Assembly: GCF_004564135.1 (NCBI RefSeq)
Contig: NZ_CP038255.1
Coordinates: forward strand, 1,210,501-1,274,500
Direction: 5' to 3'
DNA length: 64,000 nucleotides
From: Terasakiella sp. SH-1
GTDB taxonomy: Bacteria; Pseudomonadota; Alphaproteobacteria; Rhodospirillales; Terasakiellaceae
Within the stretch, counting starts at the first letter, position 1; every line of letters starts with the position of its first letter. A model generated the notes under the pieces. That model worked only from the letters and a program-made list of their open reading frames with translations. It searched no databases and was not told the DNA's origin. This document shows, piece by piece, positions 19,553 through 30,200 of this stretch. A program made the position numbers and the translations under genes.

Positions 19553-20215
19553 ATGTTTATCTGCCGTGCAATATTTGCCTTCTTGTTGGTCATTTTTGCC
19601 GCCTCCTGTACCTATCAAGGGGCATCGGATAATCCGGTTGCGCGCAAGTTTACCTGGTTCAGCTATATCAATGGGGACGATATACGCAAGGCTTGTGCCA
19701 GCTTGGGTGGGGATCGTTACCGTTTTGTCTATAACGGGATTTATCAATATCAAACCCGCACCTATGATGTATTTGGCTTGTCTAAAAAACTGTCTATGCA
19801 GGTCAGAGGTCCATCCAATTTAAAAAAACTGGATATACAAGACTTTTTTGCTCCCTGGCGCGGGGTGAGTGAACAATTACAGGTAAGCGATAAGGTGCTT
19901 GCCCATTTGAAAAAGGCACTGATTGAAAGTGCTGCGCTGCAACCGCCACCTCAGGGCTTAAGGTTGTATTCCGATCAGTTTTATTGGACTGTCATTGCCT
20001 GTGTTGAGGGAGACATTTACTTCAATGCTTATAAATGGCCGTCCCAACGTTGGGATCAGATCCTGTTTGATGATGTGTTGCTTTCCCTTGATGTAACGGG
20101 CGTTCCCTTTGAAGAACCGAGGGTTTTATCCACCCTGGATATTTGGGGAAGCTTGTCGGATGCTAACCCGTTTTTAATTCAGGTGGGGCAGAACGGGCTT
20201 GTCGGTTTTGAATAG
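19553..20215 (+). CDS. Putative lipoprotein of unknown function
   Basis: A 220-residue protein with a lipobox (FLLVIFAASC) near residue 17 and AGGAG before ATG 19553. The mature part has no motif I recognise. Six cysteines are too few and scattered for a named fold. It is expected in the outer or inner membrane facing the periplasm. The gene stands alone between the carboxypeptidase and the phasin. Confidence 0.7.
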   Translation: MFICRAIFAFLLVIFAASCTYQGASDNPVARKFTWFSYINGDDIRKACASLGGDRYRFVYNGIYQYQTRTYDVFGLSKKLSMQVRGPSNLKKLDIQDFFAPWRGVSEQLQVSDKVLAHLKKALIESAALQPPPQGLRLYSDQFYWTVIACVEGDIYFNAYKWPSQRWDQILFDDVLLSLDVTGVPFEEPRVLSTLDIWGSLSDANPFLIQVGQNGLVGFE

Positions 20216-20353
20216 AAGGGGTGCTTTGTTGCGCTGCAAAAATTTCTTATTGACCTTACGATGAAGTATGGTATTGTGAAGTTAATGCTGCAATGCAAAA
20301 CGCGTTCAGCGAGTATTTTGGAAAACAATTCGTTTTCACTGAAGAGGTTGATC

Positions 20354-21136
20354 ATGTCTACTACAGAAAACAAAGCACCCGCTGGACAAGCTAAGCCTGC
20401 GACTGCTCGTAAGGCCCCAGCTCGTAAAGCTCCGGCTGCAAAGGCTGCGCCAAAAGCTCCAGCCGCCGCGAAAGCTCCAGCTGCGAAAACAGCTGCAAAG
20501 CCTGCACCTGAAGCAAAAACAGCAGAAAAAGTTGAAACGAAGCCGCAAGCAGCTGAGAAGGCACCTGTTGCCAAAACAGCTGCCCAGCCTGCGCCTAAAG
20601 CAAAAGTTACTGCGCAAGAAGAAGCCCCGGCTTTTGATATGCAGATTGAAAAAATTTCTACTCAAATTCAAGAAGGTTACAACGAAATGTTTGAATTCGG
20701 TAAAGAGCAAATGGAAAAATTCTTTAAATTCGACAACATGGACGCTTTTAAAAACATGGATGCTTTCAAAAATGTTGACGCATTCAAATCTGTTGAAGAT
20801 GCAATGACTTTCTCTAAAGACAATGTAGACGCTTTTGTTAAGTCTTCTTCTATCGCTGCCAAAGGTGTTCAGGACGTTGCCAGCCTTGTTGCTGAAATTA
20901 CAAAATCTTCTATCGAAGAAAATGTAGCGGCTTCTAAGAAAATCTTCGAATGCAAAACACCGCAAGAAGCTGTTGAGCTGCAAACAGAAATGATGAAAGC
21001 TGGTTATGACAAGATGCTGGCTGATGCAACACGTATCTCTGAAGCTTCTACAAAGATTGCAGAAGAAGCTGTTAAGCCGTTGCAAGCACGCTTTGAAGCT
21101 GGCGTTGAAAAAATCAACGAAACAACAGTTGCTTAA
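20354..21136 (+). CDS. Phasin with Ala/Lys/Pro-rich N-terminal tail
   Basis: A 260-residue protein in two parts. Residues 1-100 are a low-complexity AKAPA-type tail resembling histone H1/PhaF segments that bind DNA. Residues about 105-260 are an amphipathic helical phasin domain (MFEFGKEQMEKFFKFDNMDA and KSSIEENVAASKKIFECKTP). Short internal repeats of NMDAFKN/NVDAFKS are visible. Phasins coat polyhydroxyalkanoate granules; the basic tail could tether granules to the nucleoid. Start ATG 20354 with AGAGG. A strong terminator follows. Confidence 0.85.
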   Translation: MSTTENKAPAGQAKPATARKAPARKAPAAKAAPKAPAAAKAPAAKTAAKPAPEAKTAEKVETKPQAAEKAPVAKTAAQPAPKAKVTAQEEAPAFDMQIEKISTQIQEGYNEMFEFGKEQMEKFFKFDNMDAFKNMDAFKNVDAFKSVEDAMTFSKDNVDAFVKSSSIAAKGVQDVASLVAEITKSSIEENVAASKKIFECKTPQEAVELQTEMMKAGYDKMLADATRISEASTKIAEEAVKPLQARFEAGVEKINETTVA

Positions 21137-21164
21137 TCCAAGCACTATTTAAAGACAGTTTTTA

Positions 21165-21200
21165 AAATGCCCGATTGGTTTGCCCGATCGGGCATTTTTT
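21165..21200 (+). terminator. Rho-independent terminator after phasin gene
   Basis: An 11-bp stem AAATGCCCGAT/ATCGGGCATTT with an 11-base loop, followed by TTT. It is a strong terminator suited to a highly expressed granule protein gene. Confidence 0.9.
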
Positions 21201-21282
21201 ATGCTTAAGGGGTTTCATCATCTGGAAAACCGACTAATATTATAAGGGCCGAACTGAATAGAATTCCAAATGGTTAGGAAGA

Positions 21283-21609
21283 ATGAGTAACAAAGACCAT
21301 AAATATGACGACGACGGTGATGTAGGTATTGCGGTCAAAACCCGTTCTAAAACAAAAAAACCGTCTATGTATAAGGTGTTATTATTAAATGACGATTATA
21401 CGCCGATGGAATTTGTCGTTCATGTGCTTGAACGTTTCTTTGGTAAAGACCAGGAAGAAGCAACGCAAATTATGTTGCATGTCCATACCAAGGGGGTCGG
21501 GGTCTGCGGCGTCTTTACCTATGAGGTGGCAGAGACCAAAGCCTCTCAAGTGATGGACCTGGCGCGACAGCACCAACATCCGTTGCAGTGTTCAATCGAA
21601 AAAGATTAG
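21283..21609 (+). CDS. clpS: ClpS, ClpA adaptor
   Basis: A 108-residue N-end-rule adaptor that delivers proteins with destabilising N-termini to ClpAP. Core motifs are present: [20 protein letters not shown] (binding-pocket Asn-Asp) and [23 protein letters not shown]. It lies 30 bases before clpA, the usual pairing. The aat gene at 35209 in this window supplies the leucyl/phenylalanyl tags ClpS reads. Confidence 0.96.
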   Translation: MSNKDHKYDDDGDVGIAVKTRSKTKKPSMYKVLLLNDDYTPMEFVVHVLERFFGKDQEEATQIMLHVHTKGVGVCGVFTYEVAETKASQVMDLARQHQHPLQCSIEKD

Positions 21610-21639
21610 TCATATAATTAAGAAAAGAAGGGAACTTAC

Positions 21640-23955
21640 ATGCTATCAAGAAATTTAGAACAAACCCTTCATCGCGCTCTGGCGATTGCCAGTGATCACC
21701 GCCATGAAATGGCAACACTGGAACATCTCCTGCTTGCCTTGATTGATGACTCGGATGCGGTGGCTGTCATGCGGGCCTGTGATGTGTCTGTTGAACATTT
21801 GCGCGAAGATTTATCTGTTTTTCTGGAAGAAGAATTGAATGAGCTGAAAAGCGATACGCCGGTTGAGCCTTCGCCAACAGCCGGGTTTCAGCGCGTGGTC
21901 CAACGTGCTGCCATTCATGTGCAATCTTCTGGCCGCGAAGAAGTGACCGGGGCCAATGTTCTTGTTGCGCTGTTTTCTGAGAGGGAATCCCATGCGGTTT
22001 ATTTCCTTCAGGTTCAGGAAATGACCCGTTTGGATGCGGTCAATTATATCTCTCACGGGATCGCCAAAGTCCCGGGTATGTCCGAAGAACGTCCGGTTCA
22101 TGGTGCAGACATGGACGGGGAAGATGAAGAAGGTTCTAATGAAGATGGGGCCAAGGCACTGGATGCTTATTGTGTTAACCTCAATGAAAAAGCATTGGAA
22201 GGCAAGATTGACCCGTTAATTGGGCGCACGGCTGAGCTGGAGCGTACCGTACAGGTTTTATGTCGTCGCAGTAAAAATAATCCCCTTTATGTGGGGGACC
22301 CCGGTGTGGGCAAAACCGCCATTGCCGAAGGTTTGGCCCTTCGCATTGTGAAAAAGCAAGTGCCGGAAGTTCTGGACGAGGCGGTGATCTATGCCTTGGA
22401 TATGGGCTCTTTGCTGGCTGGGACACGCTATCGCGGGGATTTTGAAGAACGGCTCAAGGCGGTGGTGAAAGAGCTGGAGAGTCGGCCCCATGCGGTTCTC
22501 TTTATTGATGAAATTCATACGGTCATTGGGGCTGGGGCCACAAGTGGTGGGGCGATGGATGCTTCTAACCTGCTGAAACCGTCTTTGGCTAGTGGGGCGT
22601 TACGCTGTATTGGGTCGACCACTTATAAAGAATATCGTGGGCATTTTGAAAAAGATCGCGCTTTGGTCCGCCGCTTCCAAAAAATTGATGTGGCCGAACC
22701 ATCTGTGGAAGATGCGATAAAAATCCTGCGTGGCCTGAAACCCTATTATGAAGAGCATCATAAGGTACGTTATACCAATGATGCGCTGAGTGCTGCCGTG
22801 GAATTGTCGGCACGTTATATCGGTGATCGCAAGTTACCGGATAAGGCCATTGATGTGATTGACGAGGTTGGCGCCTCGCGCATGTTGTTGCCCGAAAGCA
22901 AGCGCCGCAAGACGGTGACGGTCAAGGATGTGGAAGATACGGTCGCCAAAATTGCCCGCATCCCGCCGAAGTCTGTGTCGACCGATGATAAGGAAACGCT
23001 TCGCTCCCTTGAAAATGATCTCAAGCGTATGGTCTTTGGTCAGAATGAAGCGATTGATCGTTTGTCTACTGCGATTAAACTTTCTCGCGCAGGTTTACGT
23101 GAACCAGACAAGCCGATTGGCAGCTATCTGTTTTCTGGCCCAACAGGGGTTGGGAAAACGGAAGTGGCCCGCCAGTTGTCACGCACCTTAGGTGTGGAGT
23201 TGCTGCGTTTTGACATGTCTGAATATATGGAACGCCATTCCGTTTCCCGCCTGATCGGCGCACCACCGGGATATGTGGGCTATGACCAAGGCGGTTTGTT
23301 AACCGATGGGGTGGATCAGCACCCCCATTCAATCGTGTTGCTTGATGAAATTGAAAAGGCGCATCCAGACCTGTTTAACATCCTGTTGCAGGTGATGGAT
23401 CATGGCAAGCTGACGGATAACAATGGCAAGACCATTGATTTCAGAAATGTCATTTTGATCATGACGACAAATGCCGGGGCGGCTGATTTGGCGAAAAATG
23501 CCATTGGCTTTGGCCGGGAAAGTCGGGAAGGTGAAGATAAAGAAGCCATTGAAAAGCTCTTTACCCCGGAATTTAGAAACCGCCTGGATGCAATTGTACC
23601 CTTTGCTCATCTGGCACCGGAAGTAGTGGGGAAAGTGGTCGATAAATTTATCATGGAGCTGGAAGGTCAACTGGCTGATCGTGGCGTTGAATTCCAACTG
23701 ACCCCTGCGGCGCGGAAGTGGCTGGGGACAAAAGGCTATGATAAACATTACGGTGCGCGTCCTTTAAGCCGTGTGATTCAGGAGCATATCAAGAAGCCAC
23801 TGGCCGAAGAATTGCTCTTTGGCAGTTTGGTTACAGGGGGCTTGGTGAAGGTTAAGGTCGAAGATAATAAACTGGCCTTTGAGTTTCCTCAGGATGATTT
23901 GGAGAAAAAGCCAAAGCGCAAACCCAAAAGTAAAGTGCCGGAAACGGTAAAATAA
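21640..23955 (+). CDS. clpA: ClpA, ATP-dependent Clp protease ATPase subunit
   Basis: A 771-residue AAA+ unfoldase. N-terminal Clp repeats (about 1-145), then two AAA modules with Walker A GDPGVGKTAIAEG and GPTGVGKTEVARQ, Walker B LFIDEIHT and VLLDEIEKAH. It unfolds substrates into ClpP. It is directly downstream of clpS. The C-terminal tail (KKPKRKPKSK) is basic. Confidence 0.96.
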   Translation: MLSRNLEQTLHRALAIASDHRHEMATLEHLLLALIDDSDAVAVMRACDVSVEHLREDLSVFLEEELNELKSDTPVEPSPTAGFQRVVQRAAIHVQSSGREEVTGANVLVALFSERESHAVYFLQVQEMTRLDAVNYISHGIAKVPGMSEERPVHGADMDGEDEEGSNEDGAKALDAYCVNLNEKALEGKIDPLIGRTAELERTVQVLCRRSKNNPLYVGDPGVGKTAIAEGLALRIVKKQVPEVLDEAVIYALDMGSLLAGTRYRGDFEERLKAVVKELESRPHAVLFIDEIHTVIGAGATSGGAMDASNLLKPSLASGALRCIGSTTYKEYRGHFEKDRALVRRFQKIDVAEPSVEDAIKILRGLKPYYEEHHKVRYTNDALSAAVELSARYIGDRKLPDKAIDVIDEVGASRMLLPESKRRKTVTVKDVEDTVAKIARIPPKSVSTDDKETLRSLENDLKRMVFGQNEAIDRLSTAIKLSRAGLREPDKPIGSYLFSGPTGVGKTEVARQLSRTLGVELLRFDMSEYMERHSVSRLIGAPPGYVGYDQGGLLTDGVDQHPHSIVLLDEIEKAHPDLFNILLQVMDHGKLTDNNGKTIDFRNVILIMTTNAGAADLAKNAIGFGRESREGEDKEAIEKLFTPEFRNRLDAIVPFAHLAPEVVGKVVDKFIMELEGQLADRGVEFQLTPAARKWLGTKGYDKHYGARPLSRVIQEHIKKPLAEELLFGSLVTGGLVKVKVEDNKLAFEFPQDDLEKKPKRKPKSKVPETVK

Positions 23956-23997
23956 CTGTTTGCTACCCAAACAAAATATGTCTTAATAACATCAATT

Positions 23998-24023
23998 GTC
24001 ATCCCCGCTTTGTCGGGGATGAC
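23998..24023. repeat. REP-like palindrome, copy 1
   Basis: GTCATCCCCG and CGGGGATGAC form a 10-bp stem around a six-base loop, between clpA and the CoA-transferase gene. A related copy with the same GTCATCCC/GGGATGAC core lies at 62194-62224. Such dispersed palindromes are common in alphaproteobacteria. It may also end clpA transcription, though no long T run follows. Confidence 0.7.
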
Positions 24024-24052
24024 GTGTTTTGATGATGAAAGTGGCGTTTTCC

Positions 24053-25147
24053 ATGTTTAATAATTGCTTAGATGGTTTACTGGTTTTAGATCTGTCCCAA
24101 TATATTCCCGGTCCTTTTGCCACCATGACCTTGGGGGATTTAGGGGCGGAGGTGATTAAGATTGAACCGCCCTTTGGTGATCCGATGCGCCATGCCTTTA
24201 TGGAAGGTGAAGACGGAATTTCACCGCTTTACAAGCAATTGAATGGAGGCAAGAAAGTCGTCAAACTCGACCTGAAAACTCAAGAGGGGAAAGAGGCTTT
24301 ACGCCAGCTTGTTAAAAAAGCCGACGTGCTTTTGGAATCTTTTCGCCCCGGTGTGATGGGGCGCTTGGGCTTTGATCCTGCGACCTTGAAAGACTTGAAC
24401 CCCACACTGGTTCATTGTGCTTTGTCCGGTTATGGTCAAACCGGGCCTTATGCACAGACGGCGGGGCACGATATGACGTATGTTGCCTTAACCGGGGCCT
24501 TATCCCAAACAGGTCATGCCGACAGTGGCCCTGTCCCCATTTTCCCGCCGCTGGCAGATCATAGTGGGGCCATGCAGGCGGTAAATTCTATTTTAGCAGC
24601 CCTGTTTCGCCGGGAACGTACAGGGCTGGGGGCGTTCATTGATGTCAGCCTGTTTGAAGCGGCCTTAAGTTGGAATTATCTGAGCCTGACCCCTGCGGCC
24701 CATGGTCAGGTTGACAAATGTGGACAAGGTGAACTGACAGGTGGTGGTGCGGCCTGGTATGCGATTTATGAAACAAAAGATAATCGCCATTTTGCCTTCG
24801 CCCCGATTGAGCCAAAGTTCTGGCAGAATTTCTGTACTGCGATTGGGCGTGAAGACTTACTTGCCCGTCATATGGAACCTCAACCCCAGACGGACCTCAT
24901 TCAAACGTTGCGAGATTTGTTTAAGGCAAAGACATTATCTGAATGGTCGGAAATTCTCTTACCCGCAGACTGTTGTATGGAACCGATCCATCGCCCTGAT
25001 GAGGTGTTAAACCATCCTCATGTCGAAGAACGCCAAATTGCTTTTGGTCATGAAATTCGCTACCCGGCTTGGGTCGATGGCTTGCCGCCGGTGGAACGCC
25101 AGCCTATGGTGGAATGTGAAATTACGGATTTATTATCAGATCAGTGA
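24053..25147 (+). CDS. CaiB/BaiF family CoA transferase (alpha-methylacyl-CoA racemase-like)
   Basis: A 364-residue type III CoA-transferase family protein. The start of the domain (LLVLDLSQYIPGPFATMTLGDLGAEVIKIEPP), ESFRPGVMGRLGF and HDMTYVALTGAL are typical. A catalytic Asp in the GHDMTY segment is consistent with racemase or CoA transferase activity. I start at ATG 24053; upstream in-frame ATGs at 24032/24035 directly follow the palindrome. It overlaps the end of the convergent gene at 25141. Confidence 0.85.
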   Translation: MFNNCLDGLLVLDLSQYIPGPFATMTLGDLGAEVIKIEPPFGDPMRHAFMEGEDGISPLYKQLNGGKKVVKLDLKTQEGKEALRQLVKKADVLLESFRPGVMGRLGFDPATLKDLNPTLVHCALSGYGQTGPYAQTAGHDMTYVALTGALSQTGHADSGPVPIFPPLADHSGAMQAVNSILAALFRRERTGLGAFIDVSLFEAALSWNYLSLTPAAHGQVDKCGQGELTGGGAAWYAIYETKDNRHFAFAPIEPKFWQNFCTAIGREDLLARHMEPQPQTDLIQTLRDLFKAKTLSEWSEILLPADCCMEPIHRPDEVLNHPHVEERQIAFGHEIRYPAWVDGLPPVERQPMVECEITDLLSDQ

Positions 25148-25455
25148 TTGATGGCGTAACGAAGCCAGCCTCGGATATTGTTAATGGCCAGATCCTTGGA
25201 CAGGGCCTTGCTGTGACGGGTGAACAGGTCTTGGGTCGCTTCCAGGCGTTCTAGCGCTTCTGGGTGAAAACCATAATCGGATCGGTTTTCGGTTTCTGCT
25301 TTATCAATGTAATTTTTGGTGAGATCGTGCAGCGCACCTAATGTTTCCAGAACATCGTCAACCTTGCCGCCTTCTTCAAGCGTATGACAGATTTCATCAA
25401 CGAGTTTTGTAACTTTAGGATAGGTTACAAACAAAAACGGCTCTTGTTTATCCAT
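25141..25455 (-). CDS. Hypothetical helical protein
   Basis: A 104-residue, mostly helical protein with a charged surface. AAGAG precedes ATG 25455. I do not recognise the family; it may be a conserved alphaproteobacterial small protein. Its last seven bases overlap the convergent CoA-transferase gene. No signal peptide or cysteine motif. Confidence 0.65.
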   Translation of the reverse strand: MDKQEPFLFVTYPKVTKLVDEICHTLEEGGKVDDVLETLGALHDLTKNYIDKAETENRSDYGFHPEALERLEATQDLFTRHSKALSKDLAINNIRGWLRYAINH

Positions 25456-25548
25456 GTGACGCTCTTATTTTTCTTAGGCATTTATTTGTCAATCAGTACG
25501 TTAGTACTATGTGGTATATTTACACTAGGGACAAGGGGTTTCTTGGCT

Positions 25549-26676
25549 TTATTTATAGGGGCTGAATTTTGAGAGTTCTTGCATTTCCAGTTCATTGACT
25601 TTCCGGTCATGATCCAAAAAATCTACAAGTGCAGTTTTAAAGCCGGGGTCAGCCACCCAATGGGCGCTGTAGGTTTCAACGGGAAGATAGCCGCGTTGAA
25701 TTTTATGTTGCCCTTGTGCACCGGCTTCGACCCGTTTAAGCCCGTGGGTGATGGCATACTCAATGGCTTGATAGTAACAGGTTTCAAAATGGAGGAATTT
25801 ATAGTCTTCCAGGCATCCCCAATAGCGCCCATACAGTGTTTCTGAACCTTTCAGGTTTAAGGCACCTGCAACAATACGGTTGTCTTTAAGTGCGAGGATA
25901 AGAATGGTGCTTTTTCCAAGCCGTTCCCCTAATAGGGTGAAAAAATCACGGTTTAAATAAGGATGGCCCCATTTACGCCCAGAGGTGTCCATATAAAACT
26001 GATAAAAAGCATCCCAATGTTGAGCTTCCAGGGTGTTTCCATTCAGAATTTGAAATTCAATACCTGCTTCTAAAACTGCCTTGCGTTCTTTGCGAATAGA
26101 TTTGCGCTTGCGCGAAGATAAATGAGCAAGAAAGGCGTCAAAATCAACATAACCCTGATTGTTCCAATGATATTGGTGCCCTGTACGTGGCAAGAGCCCG
26201 TGGTCTTGTATCAAATCCCATTCATTCTTTTGGGCAAAGGTAATATGGAGAGAGGAAATTTGTAGTTCTTTGGCCCGTTCAATCATGGCTTTTAGAAGAG
26301 TTTCTGTATGTTTGGCTGTTGCATCCGGGCAGGACATGAGGCGCTGCCCTGTCACAGGGGTGAAGGGAATGGCACATTGGAGTTTGGGATAATAGCGCCC
26401 ACCAGCACGTTCATAAGCTTCGGCCCAGGACCAGTCGAAAACATATTCCCCATAGGAGTGGCTTTTAAGATAAAGCGGGCAGCAGGCTTTAATTTTATCC
26501 TCGTCATAAAGCACGAGGTGTTGTGGCATCCATCCGGTTTTAGGCTGGACGCATTGGCTGTCTTCCAAGGCGGAAAGGAATTGGTGACGGCCAAAAGGTT
26601 CATCAGCGCCAACACATTGATTCCAATCTGAGGCGCTGATATCAGAAATCTTATCTAAGCGTTCAACCTTAAGCAA
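25549..26676 (-). CDS. FemAB/GNAT-related protein (COG3146, DUF482)
   Basis: A 375-residue protein of the peptidogalycan biosynthesis/recognition family, related to FemAB-type acyltransferases. Characteristic parts: CCPLYLKSHSYGEYVFDWSW, SSRKRKSIRKERK, GRYWGCLEDYKFLHFETCYY and AGAQGQHKIQRGYLP. The substrate is unknown. The start at 26676 would be TTG and overlaps the ridA stop by 8 bases, implying translational coupling; the exact start is uncertain. Confidence 0.85.
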   Translation of the reverse strand: MLKVERLDKISDISASDWNQCVGADEPFGRHQFLSALEDSQCVQPKTGWMPQHLVLYDEDKIKACCPLYLKSHSYGEYVFDWSWAEAYERAGGRYYPKLQCAIPFTPVTGQRLMSCPDATAKHTETLLKAMIERAKELQISSLHITFAQKNEWDLIQDHGLLPRTGHQYHWNNQGYVDFDAFLAHLSSRKRKSIRKERKAVLEAGIEFQILNGNTLEAQHWDAFYQFYMDTSGRKWGHPYLNRDFFTLLGERLGKSTILILALKDNRIVAGALNLKGSETLYGRYWGCLEDYKFLHFETCYYQAIEYAITHGLKRVEAGAQGQHKIQRGYLPVETYSAHWVADPGFKTALVDFLDHDRKVNELEMQELSKFSPYK

Positions 26677-27139
26677 ATTCGAAGATACCGTCGATTTCGA
26701 CAGAGATACCTAAGGGCAGGGAAGCCACACCAACAGCAGCGCGTGCATGTTGCCCAACCTGATCACCAAACACTTCAACCATCAGGTCAGACGCCCCGTT
26801 GATGACCAATGGCTGATCTGTAAATTCCGGTGTCCCATTCACAAAGCCACCAAGCTTAACCACGCGTGTGATACGGTCCAAATCCCCATCTAGGGCATTT
26901 TTAACCTGTGCAATCAGGTTAAGGCCACACAGGCGGGCAGCGGCAATGCCGTCTTCGACGCTCAGGTTTTCACCCAATCGACCAATATATTTTAATTCCC
27001 CATTTAACATGGTGATTTGGCCGGAGACATGGATGAGGTTTCCACTCATCACATAAGGGACATAATTTGCCACTGCCTTGTTTGCAGTGGGCAGGGTGAT
27101 GGCGAGGTCTTGTAAGCGTGCCTCAATTTTGCCAGCCAT
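26669..27139 (-). CDS. RidA family protein (YjgF/YER057c/UK114)
   Basis: A 156-residue protein of the RidA superfamily, longer-form subgroup. Motifs: NYVPYVMSGNLIHVSGQI, RLCGLNLIAQVKNAL, RITRVVKLGGFVNG and ARAAVGVASLPLGISVEIDGIFE. The Arg of the imine-binding site (RAAVG) is present, so enamine/imine deaminase activity is likely. AAGGAATTAAAAA precedes the ATG. Probably cotranscribed with the FemAB-like gene. Confidence 0.9.
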   Translation of the reverse strand: MAGKIEARLQDLAITLPTANKAVANYVPYVMSGNLIHVSGQITMLNGELKYIGRLGENLSVEDGIAAARLCGLNLIAQVKNALDGDLDRITRVVKLGGFVNGTPEFTDQPLVINGASDLMVEVFGDQVGQHARAAVGVASLPLGISVEIDGIFEFA

Positions 27140-27231
27140 TTTTTAATTCCTTTTTCAAATGCTTCTGTATTCAATTTAAGAGAAGTCTTTGAAAGAACAA
27201 GTGGTTATTTATGAAATTTTGAATTGAGAGC

Positions 27232-27270
27232 AAAAAAGAAGGGGAAGGTACCCAATTTGTACACTTCCCC
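27232..27270 (-). terminator. Rho-independent terminator after nrdJ
   Basis: On the minus strand GGGGAAG pairs with CTTCCCC (27241-27247 and 27264-27270) with an inner GTAC-type extension, followed by TTCTTTTTT. It lies just past the nrdJ stop. Confidence 0.75.
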
Positions 27271-27298
27271 TAAGTCTTCGCTTAAAAGCTAAGATCTT

Positions 27299-30200
27299 TT
27301 ATGAACAGCCAGATGTGGACCCGCAGGTCACGCATTTCAGGCATGTGCCGTTACGTACCAACGTGAAGTTGCCGCATTCCGGGCAGGCATCGCCTTCATA
27401 GCCCTTCATGCGGGCTTCACGGATTTGTTCCAGCTTTTGATCTGTTTCTTCAAAGATGTCTGGCTCGCCATCAATGCTGGCAGCAGCAGCCAAGTCCGCC
27501 GTGCCGCTGGCGCCAGCCCCACTAACCGCCCCACCTGTTGGGGTACCTTCTGATCCTTCTGCATCCTTGCCTTTAAAGACGAGGAAGCGGCCACGCATAT
27601 AACCTTGAGAGGCCACGCGTTCGATCATCTGGTTTGCTTGCTTGGTTTGATCTTCCGGCAGTTCAGACTGGGATTCGCCTTCACCAACGGTGTCATGATG
27701 CAGGTCATCCGGCTTGATATGGGCCAGATCGTTACGGTCCATATAGGAAACGGCCAGTTCACGGAAAATGTAATCCAGAACAGAAGACGCCATTTTGATG
27801 GTATCGTTCCCTTCGACCATACCGCTTGGTTCAAAGCGGGTGAAGGTGAAGGCTTCGACAAATTCATCCAGCGGTACGCCATATTGTAGGCCAAGGGAAA
27901 TACCAATGGCAAAGTTGTTCATCAAGGAACGGAAAGCTGCGCCTTCTTTATGCATGTCAATGAACAGCTCGCCCAGTTGGCCGTCTTCATATTCACCTGT
28001 GCGCAGGTAAACCTTGTGTCCGCCAACGGAAGCTTTCTGCGTATAACCTTTACGACGGTTTGGCAGTTTGCGACGTTTGGCAACAACGCGTTCAACGATT
28101 TTTTCAGCAACAATTTCAGCTTGCTTGGCTGCGGGTTGATCAGCCACAGCTTCGGCTAGTGTTTCTTCGGCCTCATCATCTTCAAGGATTTGAGCTTGCA
28201 GTGGCTGGGACAGCTTGGAGCCATCGCGATAAAGCGCATTGGCTTTCAGGCCCAGTTTCCAAGACAGGAGGTAAGCTTCCTTACAATCTTGCACCGTGGC
28301 GTTATTGGCCATGTTGATTGTTTTGGAAATGGCACCGGAAATAAAGGACTGGGCCGCTGCCATCATGCGGATATGGCTTTCCACAGACAGGAAGCGCTTG
28401 CCTTTGCGACCACAAGGGGTGGCACAATCAAAGACAGGCAAGTGCTCGTCTTTCAAGTGTGGGGCACCTTCCAGTGTCATGGAACCACAGACATAGGTAT
28501 TGGCATTATCAATGGCTTCTTTGGCGAAACCAAGTTCAGCCAGCATGTCAAACTCCGGCTTATCCAGCTGTTCTGCACTAAACCCTAGTTTCTTGATACA
28601 GAAGTCTTCGCCCAGTGACCATTTGTTGAAGGCAAACTTGATGTCAAAGGCGTCTTGCAGGGCTTTTTCCAACGCCTCAATCCCGGCATCATCAAAGCCT
28701 TTTGCACGCAGTTGATCATGTGTCAGGTGGGCAGAGCCTTTGAGGGTGCCATGACCAACCGCATAACGGATCATGTCGTTGGCTTGTTCTTCACTATAGC
28801 CCAGTTTGATCAGGGCTTGGGGCACAATACGGTTGATGATTTTGAAATAACCGCCACCAGCCAGTTTCTTGAATTTTACCAAGGCAAAGTCCGGCTCAAT
28901 CCCGGTTGTGTCACAATCCATGACCAGACCGATTGTCCCTGTCGGGGCAACAACGGAAACTTGGGCATTGCGGAAACCATGTTCGTTGCCCAGTTCCAAT
29001 GCACGGTCCCAGGCCCGGCGGGCTGATTCGACCAGCTCTCCTTCCGGGCAGTTGGCTGCATCAAGGGGAACCGGCAGAACGGACAGACCTTCATAATCGT
29101 CTTTTAAGCCTTGGGCTGCGCGACGGTGGTTGCGAATAACACGCAGCATATGGTCTGCGTTGTTCTGATAACCGGGGAAGGCACCAAGATGCTGGGCCAT
29201 TTCTGCAGATGTGGCATAAGCTTCACCTGTCATCAAGGCCGTGATGGAACCACACAGGGCACGGCCTTCCGGGCTGTCATAAGGCAGGCCGGATGCCATC
29301 AGCAAACCACCGATATTAGCAAAACCCAAACCAAGGGTGCGGTAGTCATAAGATAGTTTGGCAATTTCCTTGGACGGGAACTGGGCCATCAAAACGGCGA
29401 TTTCCAGTGTTACAGTCCAGATACGTACCGCGTGTGAGAAACCTTCCACATCGAAGCTGCCATTTTCACGGGTGAATTGCAGCAGGTTGAGCGAGGCCAG
29501 GTTACAGGCGGTATCATCCAGAAACATATATTCTGAACAAGGGTTGGACGCATTGATGCGACCATCAGATGGACAGGTGTGCCATTCGTTAATGGTGCTG
29601 TCGAACTGGATACCCGGATCGGCGCAGGCCCATGCGGCATAGCCGATGTTTTCCCACAACTCTTTGGCCTTGATGCGTTTGTTTACGCTGCCATCTCTCC
29701 GATTGATCAGTTCCCATTCGCCATCTGCAAGAACCTTGTTCAGGAACTCGTTTGACACACGAACGGAGTTGTTGGAGTTCTGACCGGCAACGGTCATGTA
29801 AGCTTCGGAATCCCAGTCGGTGTTGTAAGCCGGGAATTCGATATCTGTATAGCCTTGTTTGGCAAATTCGATGACACGCTGAATATAGTTTTCCGGGATC
29901 ATTACTTTGCGGGCAGAAATGATGGCTTTTTTCAGCGGTTTGTTTTTCTTGGCATCAAAGGCATCTTCGCTGTCGCCTGCTTCCACGCACGCTTTCATCA
30001 CCTCACCTAGATGGGTTTGGGCGAGTTTAGAGCCAGCAACAAGGGCGGCAACTTTTTGTTCTTCTTTAACTTTCCAGGTAACGAATTCTTCAACGTCGGG
30101 GTGATCCACGTCCACGACTACCATTTTGGCAGCACGGCGGGTTGTTCCACCAGACTTGATGGCCCCGGCAGCACGGTCTCCGATTTTCAAAAAGCTCATC

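Noticed and set aside
20336-21145. 269-codon minus-strand frame antisense to the phasin gene
   Set aside because: Cys/Arg/Phe-rich low-complexity shadow of the Ala/Lys-rich phasin coding strand.
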